Assembly: GCF_029017505.1 (NCBI RefSeq) | Contig: NZ_JAQGEI010000017.1 | Location: 40,042 to 104,041 of the forward strand | DNA: 64,000 bases | Origin: Sedimenticola hydrogenitrophicus | GTDB taxonomy: Bacteria > Pseudomonadota > Gammaproteobacteria > Chromatiales > Chromatiaceae | Direction: 5' to 3' | Part shown: positions 1 to 7,517 of the stretch, one piece after another | How the letters are laid out: the number at the start of each line of letters is the position of its first letter | Position numbering within the stretch: the first letter of the stretch is position 1 | Notes under the pieces: generated by a model | Databases searched by the model: none | What the model was told of the DNA's origin: nothing | Seen by the model: only the letters and a program-made list of their open reading frames with translations | Made by a program: the position numbers and the translations under genes

Positions 1-246
1 CTGGACAACACCACCCGCATCGCCGTCAGCCTGCCCAACAAGGCGCGCGCCCTCGGCGGCCTGCTGCACCAGATCAACGACGCCGGCGGCTATATCGCCA
101 CCGTCGTCTCGCCGGTCTCCCAGATCGGCAGCCCCCAGCGCGTCGCCATCGTGCGCTACATCGCCGATGAACCGGCGGCGCTGGACAAGCACCTGCAGGA
201 GATCGGCTACGAGCTGATCACCGAGGTCCTGCCGAAAAAAGACTAG
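1..246 (+). CDS. ACT-domain protein, C-terminal fragment
   Basis: An open frame runs in from the left edge and stops with TAG at 244-246, giving 81 residues with no start in view. The fragment reads as an ACT-type regulatory fold: TRIAVSLPNKARALGGLLHQ followed by an I-N-D-A-G-G-Y turn and a closing strand near the end. ACT domains bind small ligands, often amino acids, at the tail of enzymes or CBS-domain proteins. A CBS-plus-ACT protein of the AcuB type is one possibility, but the N-terminal part lies outside the window, so the full architecture and role cannot be given. Confidence 0.6.
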   Translation: MDNTTRIAVSLPNKARALGGLLHQINDAGGYIATVVSPVSQIGSPQRVAIVRYIADEPAALDKHLQEIGYELITEVLPKKD

Positions 247-284
247 GACTGCGCTTTACCCACAAATACCGATGAACACACGTG

Positions 285-438
285 TAGGATGGGTGGAGGC
301 GCGGCGCCCTTGTTGAAGGCTATTCGCGGCGGTCAGGCGCGCCGTAACCCATCTTCGGACGCGGTTGCAGGTGCACGATGGGTTGCGCGCCGAAGACGGA
401 GCCGACGGAGAGTTCACGGAGGCGCTCCACCCATCCTA
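285..438. repeat. Large imperfect palindrome with TAGGATGGGTGGAG arms
   Basis: The outer 14-bp arms at 285-298 (TAGGATGGGTGGAG) and 425-438 are perfect reverse complements. Inner matches around GCGCGCCG / CCGAAGAC and AACCCATC / GATGGGTT extend the fold. The short open frames here are translations of the palindrome and are not genes. It fills most of the 366 bp between the ACT-domain fragment and paaX. The remainder (about 440-613) must hold the paaX promoter, but no clear -35/-10 pair was recognised. Confidence 0.6.
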
Positions 439-613
439 CGCCTGGATACAGTACGACCCGCTTACGGGTAAGGGGCAGGGCTAGGAGTCTGTCCGCCTGG
501 TAACTACTCACGGGGTGATTATTCTGCCTTGCGGACTGAGGTATCCATCATGACTCGGGTTTTGCGGGCTGCTAGAATGCAGCCACGCCAATTCAGCCCG
601 TGACCGAGAAACC

Positions 614-1561
614 GTGGCCAGCAACCCCTTTCAACGACAACTCAAGTCCATCCTGGACGGATTTCGCCAGGAACCTCCCAGCCGCACGCCGTCGCTGGTC
701 GCCACCCTGTTCGGCGATGTGGTGGAGTCCCATGACCGGGAGATCTGGCTTGGTAGCATCACCGCCCTGCTGGAACCGCTTGGCGTCAACGAACGGCTGG
801 TGCGCACCGCCGTCTACCGGCTGGCCAAGGATGACTTTGTCGAGAGCAGCAAGATCGGACGGCGCAGCTATTATCGCCTGACCGAGAGCGCCCGGAAGAA
901 GGTCAGCGGCTACGACGAACTGATCTACTACCCCTCCAACAAACAGTGGAATGGCGACTGGATCCTGGTATTCACCGGCACCCAGGGGATCAATGCCAAA
1001 CAGCGCGCACGGCTGCGCAAGGAGCTGACCTGGCTCGGTTACGGCATCATCGCTCCCAACGCCTATGGCCATCCGACCGCACCCATCACCCAGACCCAGG
1101 CGATCCTTGCCCAGGTCGGGGTCACCAACCAGGCGGTGGTGCTGCGGGCGAGCAATTATGACCCCATGTACGGGCTCGGCACCAAAGGCATGGTGCGTCA
1201 GTGTTTCAAGCTGGGCGAGCTGGAGAAGCAGTACGGCGCCTTCATCAAGCATTACCGGTCGCTGGCCAAGGCGATGCAGCATGCCCGGCATGTGGAGCAG
1301 GAGGATCCGGAGCACTGCTTCATGCTGCGCATCATGCTGATCCATCACTACCGCCGCATCCTGTTGAAAGATCCCAAACTGCCGGCCGAACTGCTGCCGG
1401 ACAACTGGCTGGGACAACAGGCGCAGGATCTGTGCGCCGCCATCTATCGCCCCCTGGAGGCATGCTCCGAACAGCATATCCTGGCGCTGTGCGAGAACCA
1501 GGCCGGCCCCTTTCGTCAGACCTCACCCCGGTTCAGTCAGCGGTTTGCGTCTTGGGCCTGA
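614..1561 (+). CDS. paaX: PaaX-type transcriptional repressor of phenylacetate catabolism
   Basis: This 315-residue protein has the size and layout of PaaX: an N-terminal winged helix (about residues 15-85, with SLVATLFGDVV, the start of the PaaX family helix-turn-helix) and the PaaX central and C-terminal domains (YPSNKQWNGDWILVFTG, LLIHHYRRILLKDPKLPAELLP-like tail). PaaX represses paa genes and is released by phenylacetyl-CoA. The GTG start at 614 puts the family N-terminus (ASNPFQRQLKSIL) in frame. It lies convergent to the reductase gene and close to all the paa enzymes, so it is the obvious candidate for binding the repeated GATACAA sites at 4261 and 6543. That link is inferred. Confidence 0.9.
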   Translation: MASNPFQRQLKSILDGFRQEPPSRTPSLVATLFGDVVESHDREIWLGSITALLEPLGVNERLVRTAVYRLAKDDFVESSKIGRRSYYRLTESARKKVSGYDELIYYPSNKQWNGDWILVFTGTQGINAKQRARLRKELTWLGYGIIAPNAYGHPTAPITQTQAILAQVGVTNQAVVLRASNYDPMYGLGTKGMVRQCFKLGELEKQYGAFIKHYRSLAKAMQHARHVEQEDPEHCFMLRIMLIHHYRRILLKDPKLPAELLPDNWLGQQAQDLCAAIYRPLEACSEQHILALCENQAGPFRQTSPRFSQRFASWA

Positions 1562-1646
1562 GAGGCACTCGGTACTTCACTGTCCTACAGATAGAAACAA
1601 GCAATAATGGCTCACCCGCAGAACTGGCGGGTACGGAGAAAAGGCA

Positions 1647-1741
1647 TTTGCTCTCGCCAAGAGCGCAAAGACCACAGGAATCGGAATTTAATCGCAGGAA
1701 TCAGTTTTTCTTGGCGTTTTTGGCGTCTTGGCGGGAGCAAA
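1647..1741. repeat. Inverted repeat of the CTCGCCAAGACGCC type
   Basis: TTTGCTCTCGCCAAG at 1647-1661 pairs with CTTGGCGGGAGCAAA at 1727-1741 with one mismatch. It sits in the 231 bp between the convergent paaX and reductase genes. A related unit lies at about 38359-38475. The hairpin could serve as a bidirectional transcription stop, but this is inference. Confidence 0.55.
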
Positions 1742-1792
1742 AAACTGCTCTGGAAAAAGCCGACCCGGAAACAGGCATCCCTCAAGCGGCAT

Positions 1793-2836
1793 TCAAAGCA
1801 ACCGATCGGCCGCCGGCGTCTCCGGTGACGCCTGCTGCTCAAAGAAGCCCTCGGTATGGATCTGCGCCTCCCTGGCCCCCAGCGCCCTGGCGGCGGCGAT
1901 GCAGGCGTCGACGAACTCGGGGCTGCCGGCGGCATAGACGCTGTGCTTAGAGAGATCGGGGAACATCTCCGGCAGGATGGCCGGGATCCGCCCCAGCGGC
2001 GCCTCACCCTGCTCCCGGGTCAGGGTGCGCACAAATTTGAAGTTGCGGTGTTTCGCCTGCCACAGGGCAAGCCGGCCGGTGTCATACAGATCGTCATGGG
2101 TCGGCGCCGAGAACAGCACCGTCACCGGTTGCCGGTAGCCGCGGCTCAGGGCTGCCTCGGCCAGGGCCATGATCGGTGCCAGCCCGGTACCGGCCGCCAG
2201 GCAGAGCACCGGGGTCTCGGCCGCCGGATCACCGATGAAGGTGCCGTAGGGACCCGACAGCTTGATCCGGTCGCCCACCTTGAGGTTGTCATGCACCCAG
2301 TTGCTGATGCCGCCGCCCTCGACCCGGGCGATCTGCAGGCTGATCTCGCCATCCGGACGCGAGGCGTTGGCAATGGAGTAGGCACGCGGTGGAATCTGAT
2401 TGTCAGGATGGTTCACCAGCACGTACTGGCCCGGCCAGTAGCGTAGCGGCTTGCCCACCGGCCGTAGCCGCAGTTCAATGATACGGTGGGTACGCACCAG
2501 CCGCTCCACCACCACGAAGGAGACGTTCTCCCGCGGTGGAAACAGCTTCGGTTGCGCATCCTCGGTGCCCCACTCGATCTCCAGCAGATCCGACAGCGGC
2601 TTGGCCATGCACATCAGGCCGAAGCCCTGATCCCGCTCCTCCGGGGCCAGCGCCATGTCCAGCACCATGCCCTGGTCGAACTCGCCCTGCCGGACCTTGA
2701 TCTTGCATTCGCCGCAGGCGCCGGCACGGCAGTTGTTGGGCAGTGCATAGCCCGCCTTTTCCAGCGCGGCCAGGACGGTCTCCCCCTGCTGGCACTCCAC
2801 CTCGTGACCGGATGGATATAATCGGATTTTTTTCAT
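1793..2836 (-). CDS. NAD(P)H-dependent reductase with N-terminal [2Fe-2S] ferredoxin, partner of the diiron protein
   Basis: The 347 residues hold three domains in order. A plant-type ferredoxin comes first (about 1-90) with cluster cysteines C36, C41, C44 and C76. An FAD-binding barrel (about 100-200) carries the R-A-Y-S flavin motif, and a nucleotide-binding domain carries LAAGTGLAPI. Such proteins pass electrons from NAD(P)H through FAD and the cluster to an oxygenase, as in MmoC, DmpP or BenC. PaaE of E. coli has the reverse order, reductase first and ferredoxin last, so this is not a PaaE orthologue by architecture. It is the second gene of a likely operon: the diiron protein ends 291 bp upstream on the same strand, with two hairpin repeats between. 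The electron-donor role is inferred from architecture and position. Confidence 0.85.
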   Translation of the reverse strand: MKKIRLYPSGHEVECQQGETVLAALEKAGYALPNNCRAGACGECKIKVRQGEFDQGMVLDMALAPEERDQGFGLMCMAKPLSDLLEIEWGTEDAQPKLFPPRENVSFVVVERLVRTHRIIELRLRPVGKPLRYWPGQYVLVNHPDNQIPPRAYSIANASRPDGEISLQIARVEGGGISNWVHDNLKVGDRIKLSGPYGTFIGDPAAETPVLCLAAGTGLAPIMALAEAALSRGYRQPVTVLFSAPTHDDLYDTGRLALWQAKHRNFKFVRTLTREQGEAPLGRIPAILPEMFPDLSKHSVYAAGSPEFVDACIAAARALGAREAQIHTEGFFEQQASPETPAADRLL

Positions 2837-2890
2837 CAGTTAATACCAGACCATGGGTAAAGCCGCTCCCGGCCATCCGGCTTGTCGCCG

Positions 2891-2967
2891 CAGGGGCAGG
2901 CCCCTGTGCCTGCCCTTTTCCAACGAAGCACCACCATCCGGGCAACCACGGGGGGTTGCCCCTATGC
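2891..2967. repeat. Double-hairpin repeat unit (GGGGCAGG...GGTTGCCCC), copy 1
   Basis: The unit is two adjacent stem-loops: GGGCAGGC/GCCTGCCC, a short linker, then GGGCAACC/GGTTGCCC. The same layout recurs at 2996-3074, 15967-16046, 16074-16154 and, in reverse order, 32279-32362. This copy lies between the diiron gene and the reductase gene and would be transcribed in their shared mRNA. Confidence 0.8.
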
Positions 2968-2995
2968 GGCATGGGAAAAAGCCACCGCACCAACC

Positions 2996-3074
2996 CGTAG
3001 GGGCAGGCCCCTGTGCCTGCCCTTTTCCAACGAAGCACCGCCTTCCGGGCAACCACGGGGGGTTGCCCCTACGC
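2996..3074. repeat. Double-hairpin repeat unit, copy 2
   Basis: This is nearly identical to copy 1, 29 bp further on, beginning CGTAGGGGCAGG and ending TTGCCCCTACGCC. The tandem pair fills most of the 291 bp between the two oxygenase genes. Confidence 0.8.
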
Positions 3075-3127
3075 CAATCCCTGGACAAAACCGGGAGGCG
3101 GGTCACCACCCGGTTACCTGGAAATTC

Positions 3128-4153
3128 TCAGAATATCGGAATGATCTCGTCCAGATCAATATCCAGCACTTCCTGACCGGTAATGCCCACCTCGGGGATG
3201 GCGGGGAACGGGATGTCGTAGCGATCCAGCACCCCCTTCAGATTGAGCATCGCCCTGCGCCAGTTCTCCAGCTTCTCCTCGACCGCGGGGATACCGAAAC
3301 CGGCGTTGCGCGCGATCGCCTCCGCCTCACGCTGCACGGCAATGAAATCCTCGGGCAGATCCCAGAACTCCATCGGCGGTTCATACAGCACCGCCGACAG
3401 GAACAGGTAGCCGGCGCGGATCTGTTTGGTGATGACCGACTTGTTCTCCTCCGGCAGGCTCGGATAGTCGCGTTCCATCAATGCCATGCAGATGGCCATG
3501 TGGCGGCCCTCGTCGCGACCGATATTGCGGAACGCCTCCCGGAACACCTCCTCCTCGCAGCTCTTGGCCATCTGGTGGAAGATGGTGGCGGCAGCGATCT
3601 CGCCCATCAGGAAGGAGCTGAACAGCACCGCCAGGCTGTACTTGGGTACCGCCTGCTTGTAACCGTTCCAGTAGCGCCCGCCGTTGAAGTAGAGCCACTT
3701 GGCGTTGCGCTGCAGTTTCCGCCCCAGTTCGGTCTTGGGGGTGTAGGTCATGGCATCGGGGTGATCCAGCAGCTTGGTGATGGCGAGACCGCACATCTGC
3801 TCATGGTTCTGTTCGTCCCGGGTGACCGAGAAGAAGCAGCGGCGCACCGGATCCTCTTCATGGTCCTCGTAGGTCTTGATCATGGCCTCGGCAAACACCG
3901 GTGGCGCGGAGGCGTCGAACACCGAGAGCAGGGTCCACCAGTAGGCGATCGACTCACGCTCTTCCCAGCTGTACTGGTCCGGATCGAAGGTATCCCAGGG
4001 CAGTTTTTCCGGGTCCCAATACTCGCGCTGGGCCGCCTCCCACACCTCCTGCATCTTGCTGGTCTCGCGCACCCAGCTCAGGGGATAGATATTGGGCTGG
4101 GGGGTCTCCGGGGGGAACTCCATCTTGTCTGCAAACCGCTCTCTCTCACTCAT
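3128..4153 (-). CDS. R2-like ferritin-fold diiron oxygenase, candidate phenylacetyl-CoA ring oxygenase
   Basis: The 341-residue protein begins MSERERF, with GAGGAG placed 8 nt upstream of the ATG. The longer in-frame extension lacks such a site. It shows the four-helix diiron pattern: an acidic ligand candidate D80, E114-x-x-H117 (DEQNH), E185 (LMGEIAAATIFHQM) and E215-x-x-H218 (DEGRH). This spacing resembles ribonucleotide reductase R2 and related oxygenases. It is not recognisable as PaaA or PaaC (different length and motif context) nor as BoxB. It sits directly beside paaZ, is followed by a reductase, and its promoter region shares a 15-mer with the paaZ/paaF promoter region. I infer that it hydroxylates or epoxidises phenylacetyl-CoA in place of PaaABC. 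Another aromatic substrate, or an N-oxygenase role, is possible. Confidence 0.75.
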   Translation of the reverse strand: MSERERFADKMEFPPETPQPNIYPLSWVRETSKMQEVWEAAQREYWDPEKLPWDTFDPDQYSWEERESIAYWWTLLSVFDASAPPVFAEAMIKTYEDHEEDPVRRCFFSVTRDEQNHEQMCGLAITKLLDHPDAMTYTPKTELGRKLQRNAKWLYFNGGRYWNGYKQAVPKYSLAVLFSSFLMGEIAAATIFHQMAKSCEEEVFREAFRNIGRDEGRHMAICMALMERDYPSLPEENKSVITKQIRAGYLFLSAVLYEPPMEFWDLPEDFIAVQREAEAIARNAGFGIPAVEEKLENWRRAMLNLKGVLDRYDIPFPAIPEVGITGQEVLDIDLDEIIPIF

Positions 4154-4260
4154 CGCTCTCGCTCCTCGACTCTTTGTAACCACACCGCCCAGGGCCGTGC
4201 GGATAGACAAACCGCATGCGCCGCGTTGCGGCATGGGAGAAACATAGCAAGCATTCTTAA

Positions 4261-4299
4261 ACGATACAATATTTTTTATATTTATTTTATTTTTGTATC
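4261..4299. promoter_or_regulatory. Putative paa-regulon operator upstream of the diiron gene
   Basis: GATACAA at 4263-4269 and TTGTATC at 4293-4299 form a perfect 7-bp inverted repeat separated by 23 AT-rich bases, about 110 bp upstream of the diiron gene start. The segment 4261-4275 (ACGATACAATATTTT) is identical to 6543-6557 in the paaZ-paaF intergenic region. PaaX of E. coli also binds widely spaced inverted half-sites, so PaaX is the likely ligand, although the half-site sequence differs. Confidence 0.6.
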
Positions 4300-4362
4300 A
4301 TTAAAAATCTCGCTGCCAACCCCCCGGTTATCGTCGCGTCCCTGCGACGGAGCGACAGGCTC

Positions 4363-6384
4363 CTAGGCGGCCTGCCGCTTGGCCACCAGCGTCAACACGT
4401 CATACGTGGCGACCAGTTCGCCGCGCTGGTTATGTACCTGGCAATCCCAGCGCACCTCACCGTACTCCTCGTTCACCCGCGGCACCTTCTGCTTGCAGGT
4501 AAAGGTCACCTGGATGGCATCCCCGGGATAGAGCGGTGTCAGAAAGCGCAGGTGCTCCAGGCCGTAATTGGCCAGCACCGGGCCCGGTGCCGGATCGACG
4601 AACAGCCCGGCGGCCGCCGAGACGATGAAGTAGCCGTGGGCCACCCGCCCCTCGAAGAACGGATTGGCCCTGGCCGCCGCCTCGTCCATGTGGGCATAGA
4701 AGCGGTCGCCGCTGAACTCGGCGAAATGCTCGATATCCTCCAGGGTCACGACGCGCTGTCCGCTCACGATGCCCTCGCCAATCTGCAGCTCTTCAATGGA
4801 CTTGCGGAAGGGGTGTACGCGGTCTTCGATGCGCCGGGCACCCGCTATCCATTTGTCGCTCACCGCGGTGAGCATGCTGGGCGATCCCTGCAGCGCGACG
4901 CACTGCATATAGTGTAGTACACCACGGATACCGCCCAGCTCCTGGCCGCCGCCGGCGCGGCCCGGCCCGCCATGGATCAGATAGGGCAGCGGCGAACCGT
5001 GGCCCGTGGACTCTTTGGCGCAGTCGCGGTTGTTGATCAGCAGCCGGCCGTGCCAGGCCCCCAGGCCCAGCACCATGGCCCGGGCGAAGGCCTCGTCGTA
5101 GGTGAAGATGGAGCTGACCAGGCTGCCCTGGCCCATCCCGGCAAGCCGGATCGCCTCATCCACCCCCTCGTAGGGAACCACCGTGCTGACCGGACCGAAC
5201 GCCTCGACATCGTGCACCTCGCGGTTCTGCAACGGCCGATCGCAATAGAGCAGCACCGGTTTCATGAAGGCCCCCGCGCCGGGGACCGCCTCGCCCGGGT
5301 CGCCATAGACGATTTCGCAGGAGCGGGTCAGCTCGGCTATCCGCTCGCGTACCTCGGCACACTGCTCTGTGCTGGCCAGGGCGCCCATGGTCACCCCCTC
5401 CCGGTCGGGATCGCCCACCACCACCCGGCCGAGACGTGCCGCCAGCGCATCGATCACAAAGGGCGCCAGGTGACGCGGCACCAGGGCGCGGCGGATGGCG
5501 GTGCACTTCTGTCCGGACTTCACTGTCATTTCCCGCACCACCTCCTTGACGTAGAGATCGAACTCCTCGCTTCCCGGTGTGGCGTCGGGACCAAGAATGG
5601 AGGCGTTGAGCGAATCCGCCTCCATGGTGAAGCGCACCGAATTGTTGAGAATGGCCGGGTGCCGGCGCAGCATCAGGCCGGTGGAGGCGGAGCCGGTGAA
5701 GGTGACCGCATCCTGGCAGGTGACGTGATCCAGCAGGTCGCCGACACTGCCGCAGACCAGCTGCAACGAGCCCTCCGGCAGAATGCCGGATTCGATCATG
5801 TGGCGGACCATCAGCTCGGTCAGGTAGGCGGTTTGACTGGCCGGCTTGATGATGCACGGCATACCGGCGATGAAGCTGGGCGCCAGCTTCTCCAGCATTC
5901 CCCAGCAGGGGAAGTTAAAGGCGTTGATGTGGATCGCCACCCCCTCCAGCGGCACATAAATATGCTGGCCGACAAAGCTCCCCTTGCGCGACAGCATCTC
6001 TGGCTGGCCGTCGATATAGAGGTGACCGTTTGGCATCTCGCGCCGCCCCTTGCTGGAGTAGGCGAACAGCGTGCCGGTACCGCCTTCGATATCGATCCAG
6101 GAGTCGGAACGGGTGGCACCGGTGTGCCTGGAGAGGGTATAGAACTCCTCCTTGCGCTGCTGCAGGTAGAGCCCCAGCTCCTTCAGCTTGTAGGCGCGTT
6201 CATGGAAGGTCAGCGCGCGCAACGCCGGGCCGCCCACCTCCCGGCCGTAACGCAGCATGGCGGCGAAATCGAGACCCCGGCTGCTGATCTCGGCCACCGC
6301 CTCACCGGTCACCGCGCTGTTCAGCATGACCCCCGGTCCCGCACCTTCGACCCAGGCACCACAGGCATAACTCTTCAATCGCAT
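4363..6384 (-). CDS. paaZ: Bifunctional oxepin-CoA hydrolase / 3-oxo-5,6-dehydrosuberyl-CoA semialdehyde dehydrogenase
   Basis: The 673-residue protein has an aldehyde dehydrogenase domain (about 1-520) and a C-terminal MaoC-type hydratase domain (about 530-673), the same fusion and length as E. coli PaaZ (681). The dehydrogenase catalytic residues are present as E255 (FTMEADSLN) and C294 (SGQKCTAIRR). The hydratase keeps the Asp/His pair in FSGDRFYAHMD. It opens the oxepin ring of activated phenylacetyl-CoA and oxidises the reactive aldehyde before it can form a dead-end product. The start has GGAGGAG 6 nt upstream. It is transcribed away from paaF, with a shared regulatory region between. 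Confidence 0.95.
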   Translation of the reverse strand: MRLKSYACGAWVEGAGPGVMLNSAVTGEAVAEISSRGLDFAAMLRYGREVGGPALRALTFHERAYKLKELGLYLQQRKEEFYTLSRHTGATRSDSWIDIEGGTGTLFAYSSKGRREMPNGHLYIDGQPEMLSRKGSFVGQHIYVPLEGVAIHINAFNFPCWGMLEKLAPSFIAGMPCIIKPASQTAYLTELMVRHMIESGILPEGSLQLVCGSVGDLLDHVTCQDAVTFTGSASTGLMLRRHPAILNNSVRFTMEADSLNASILGPDATPGSEEFDLYVKEVVREMTVKSGQKCTAIRRALVPRHLAPFVIDALAARLGRVVVGDPDREGVTMGALASTEQCAEVRERIAELTRSCEIVYGDPGEAVPGAGAFMKPVLLYCDRPLQNREVHDVEAFGPVSTVVPYEGVDEAIRLAGMGQGSLVSSIFTYDEAFARAMVLGLGAWHGRLLINNRDCAKESTGHGSPLPYLIHGGPGRAGGGQELGGIRGVLHYMQCVALQGSPSMLTAVSDKWIAGARRIEDRVHPFRKSIEELQIGEGIVSGQRVVTLEDIEHFAEFSGDRFYAHMDEAAARANPFFEGRVAHGYFIVSAAAGLFVDPAPGPVLANYGLEHLRFLTPLYPGDAIQVTFTCKQKVPRVNEEYGEVRWDCQVHNQRGELVATYDVLTLVAKRQAA

Positions 6385-6542
6385 CTCTCGCTCCTCCAGC
6401 CCGCCAGGGCCTGTTTATCACGCTCAATAAATTTGGACTGTGGGGACGCCCCGAATACTCCCCGCGGGAAAAGCGGCTATGCTCACTGATGCGTGTGGTC
6501 CCGCCACAGACAACCGTGGCTGATAGTAGCCCGCAATCTAAT

Positions 6543-6607
6543 ACGATACAATATTTTGACTTTTATATTATTTTTCGTAGTATTTTAAAATCGAGTTGTG
6601 ATACAAC
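6543..6607. promoter_or_regulatory. Putative shared operator of the divergent paaZ and paaF promoters
   Basis: The 339-bp gap between paaZ and paaF has an AT-rich core. ACGATACAATATTTT (6543-6557) repeats exactly the sequence at 4261. A second GATACAA (6600-6606) lies within the small perfect palindrome GTTGT-GAT-ACAAC (6595-6607). The arrangement suggests a repressor site, probably for PaaX, controlling both directions. Outside the core (6385-6540, 6608-6720) nothing else was recognised. Confidence 0.55.
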
Positions 6608-6723
6608 ATCATGCAGGTCTGAAAGCGCATCCCCGTAACCAGGGATTCCGGCAGGGGTGGCTGACGACAACCCTATAAAGCGCGCGGATAAGTCGCCCTG
6701 ACCAGCGCGTCCAAGGAGACGAG

Positions 6724-7506
6724 ATGATGGCCTACAGGGATATCCAGGTGGACCCGCCACGCAACGGCGTCCAGCTGATCCGGTTGAACCGCCCCGAGGC
6801 GCACAATGCGCTGCGCACCGCCCTGCTGGGTGAACTCGCCGAGGCCCTGGCGGCGGCGGCGACGGTGGATGAACAAGTCCGCGTGGTGCTGCTCAGCGGA
6901 TCGGAGAAGGTGTTTGCCGCCGGTGCCGACATCAAGGAGATGGCGGCGCTGGACGCGGTTGGACTGTGGAAGGATCGGCGTCCGCAACACTGGAAGGCGA
7001 TCCGCGGCTTTCCCAAGCCGCTCATCGCCGCGGTCAACGGCTACTGCCTGGGCGGCGGCCTGGAGCTGGCGATGCACGCCGACTGCATCATCGCCGGCGA
7101 GGATGCCCGCTTCGGCCAGCCCGAGATCAACCTGGGGATCATCCCCGGCGCCGGCGGCACCCAGCGGCTGGTGCGCGCGGTCGGCAAGTCCCTGGCCATG
7201 AAGCTTATCCTCAGCGGCGAGTTCATCGGCGCGCGCGAGGCCCTGGCCGCCGGCCTGGTGGCCGAGGTGACCCAGCCGGAACTGACCCTGAAACGGGCCA
7301 CCGCCCTGGCGGAGACCATGGCGGAGAAATCCCCCATCGCCCTGCGCCTGGCAAAAGAAGCCATTCTGGCCAGCTTTGAAACCCCCTTGAGCCAGGGCCT
7401 GGAACTGGAACGCAAGGCGTTCCTGTTCCTGGCCGCCAGCGCGGACCGCCGGGAGGGCATCGAGGCCTTCCTGGAGAAGCGTCCCCCCAAATTCACAGGT
7501 CAATAA
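6724..7506 (+). CDS. paaF: Enoyl-CoA hydratase PaaF
   Basis: This 260-residue crotonase-fold enzyme carries the oxyanion-hole segments AAGADIKEMAALD and NGYCLGGGLELAMHADCI, and the E...E acid/base pair region INLGIIPGAGGTQRL. In the phenylacetate pathway PaaF hydrates 2,3-dehydroadipyl-CoA to 3-hydroxyadipyl-CoA. An AAGGAG sequence lies 7 nt upstream of the ATG at 6724; a second ATG follows directly at 6727. It is the first gene of a run (paaF-G-H-J) with short gaps. The distinction from PaaG rests on the full ECH catalytic signature and on gene order. Confidence 0.88.
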   Translation: MMAYRDIQVDPPRNGVQLIRLNRPEAHNALRTALLGELAEALAAAATVDEQVRVVLLSGSEKVFAAGADIKEMAALDAVGLWKDRRPQHWKAIRGFPKPLIAAVNGYCLGGGLELAMHADCIIAGEDARFGQPEINLGIIPGAGGTQRLVRAVGKSLAMKLILSGEFIGAREALAAGLVAEVTQPELTLKRATALAETMAEKSPIALRLAKEAILASFETPLSQGLELERKAFLFLAASADRREGIEAFLEKRPPKFTGQ

Positions 7507-7517
7507 AAGAGAACACC

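Noticed and set aside
285..438. Small genes in both strands upstream of paaX
   Set aside because: They arise from the palindrome, are Arg-rich and have no ribosome site or family resemblance.
3128..4153. Diiron protein as PaaA, PaaC or BoxB
   Set aside because: The length, N-terminus and motif context (DEQNH, DEGRH with R2-like spacing) do not match what I know of PaaA/PaaC, and it lacks the BoxB sequence and length (about 473 residues).
2882..4366. A 494-codon open frame on the plus strand across the diiron gene
   Set aside because: It is antisense to the diiron gene and runs through the hairpin repeats. Its translation is low-complexity, lacks recognisable domains, and the minus-strand frame has clear catalytic motifs.
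4363..6384. PaaZ as a dehydrogenase-dead variant feeding tropone or tropodithietate synthesis
   Set aside because: The catalytic E255 and C294 and the hydratase Asp/His are all present, so normal catabolic PaaZ is expected.
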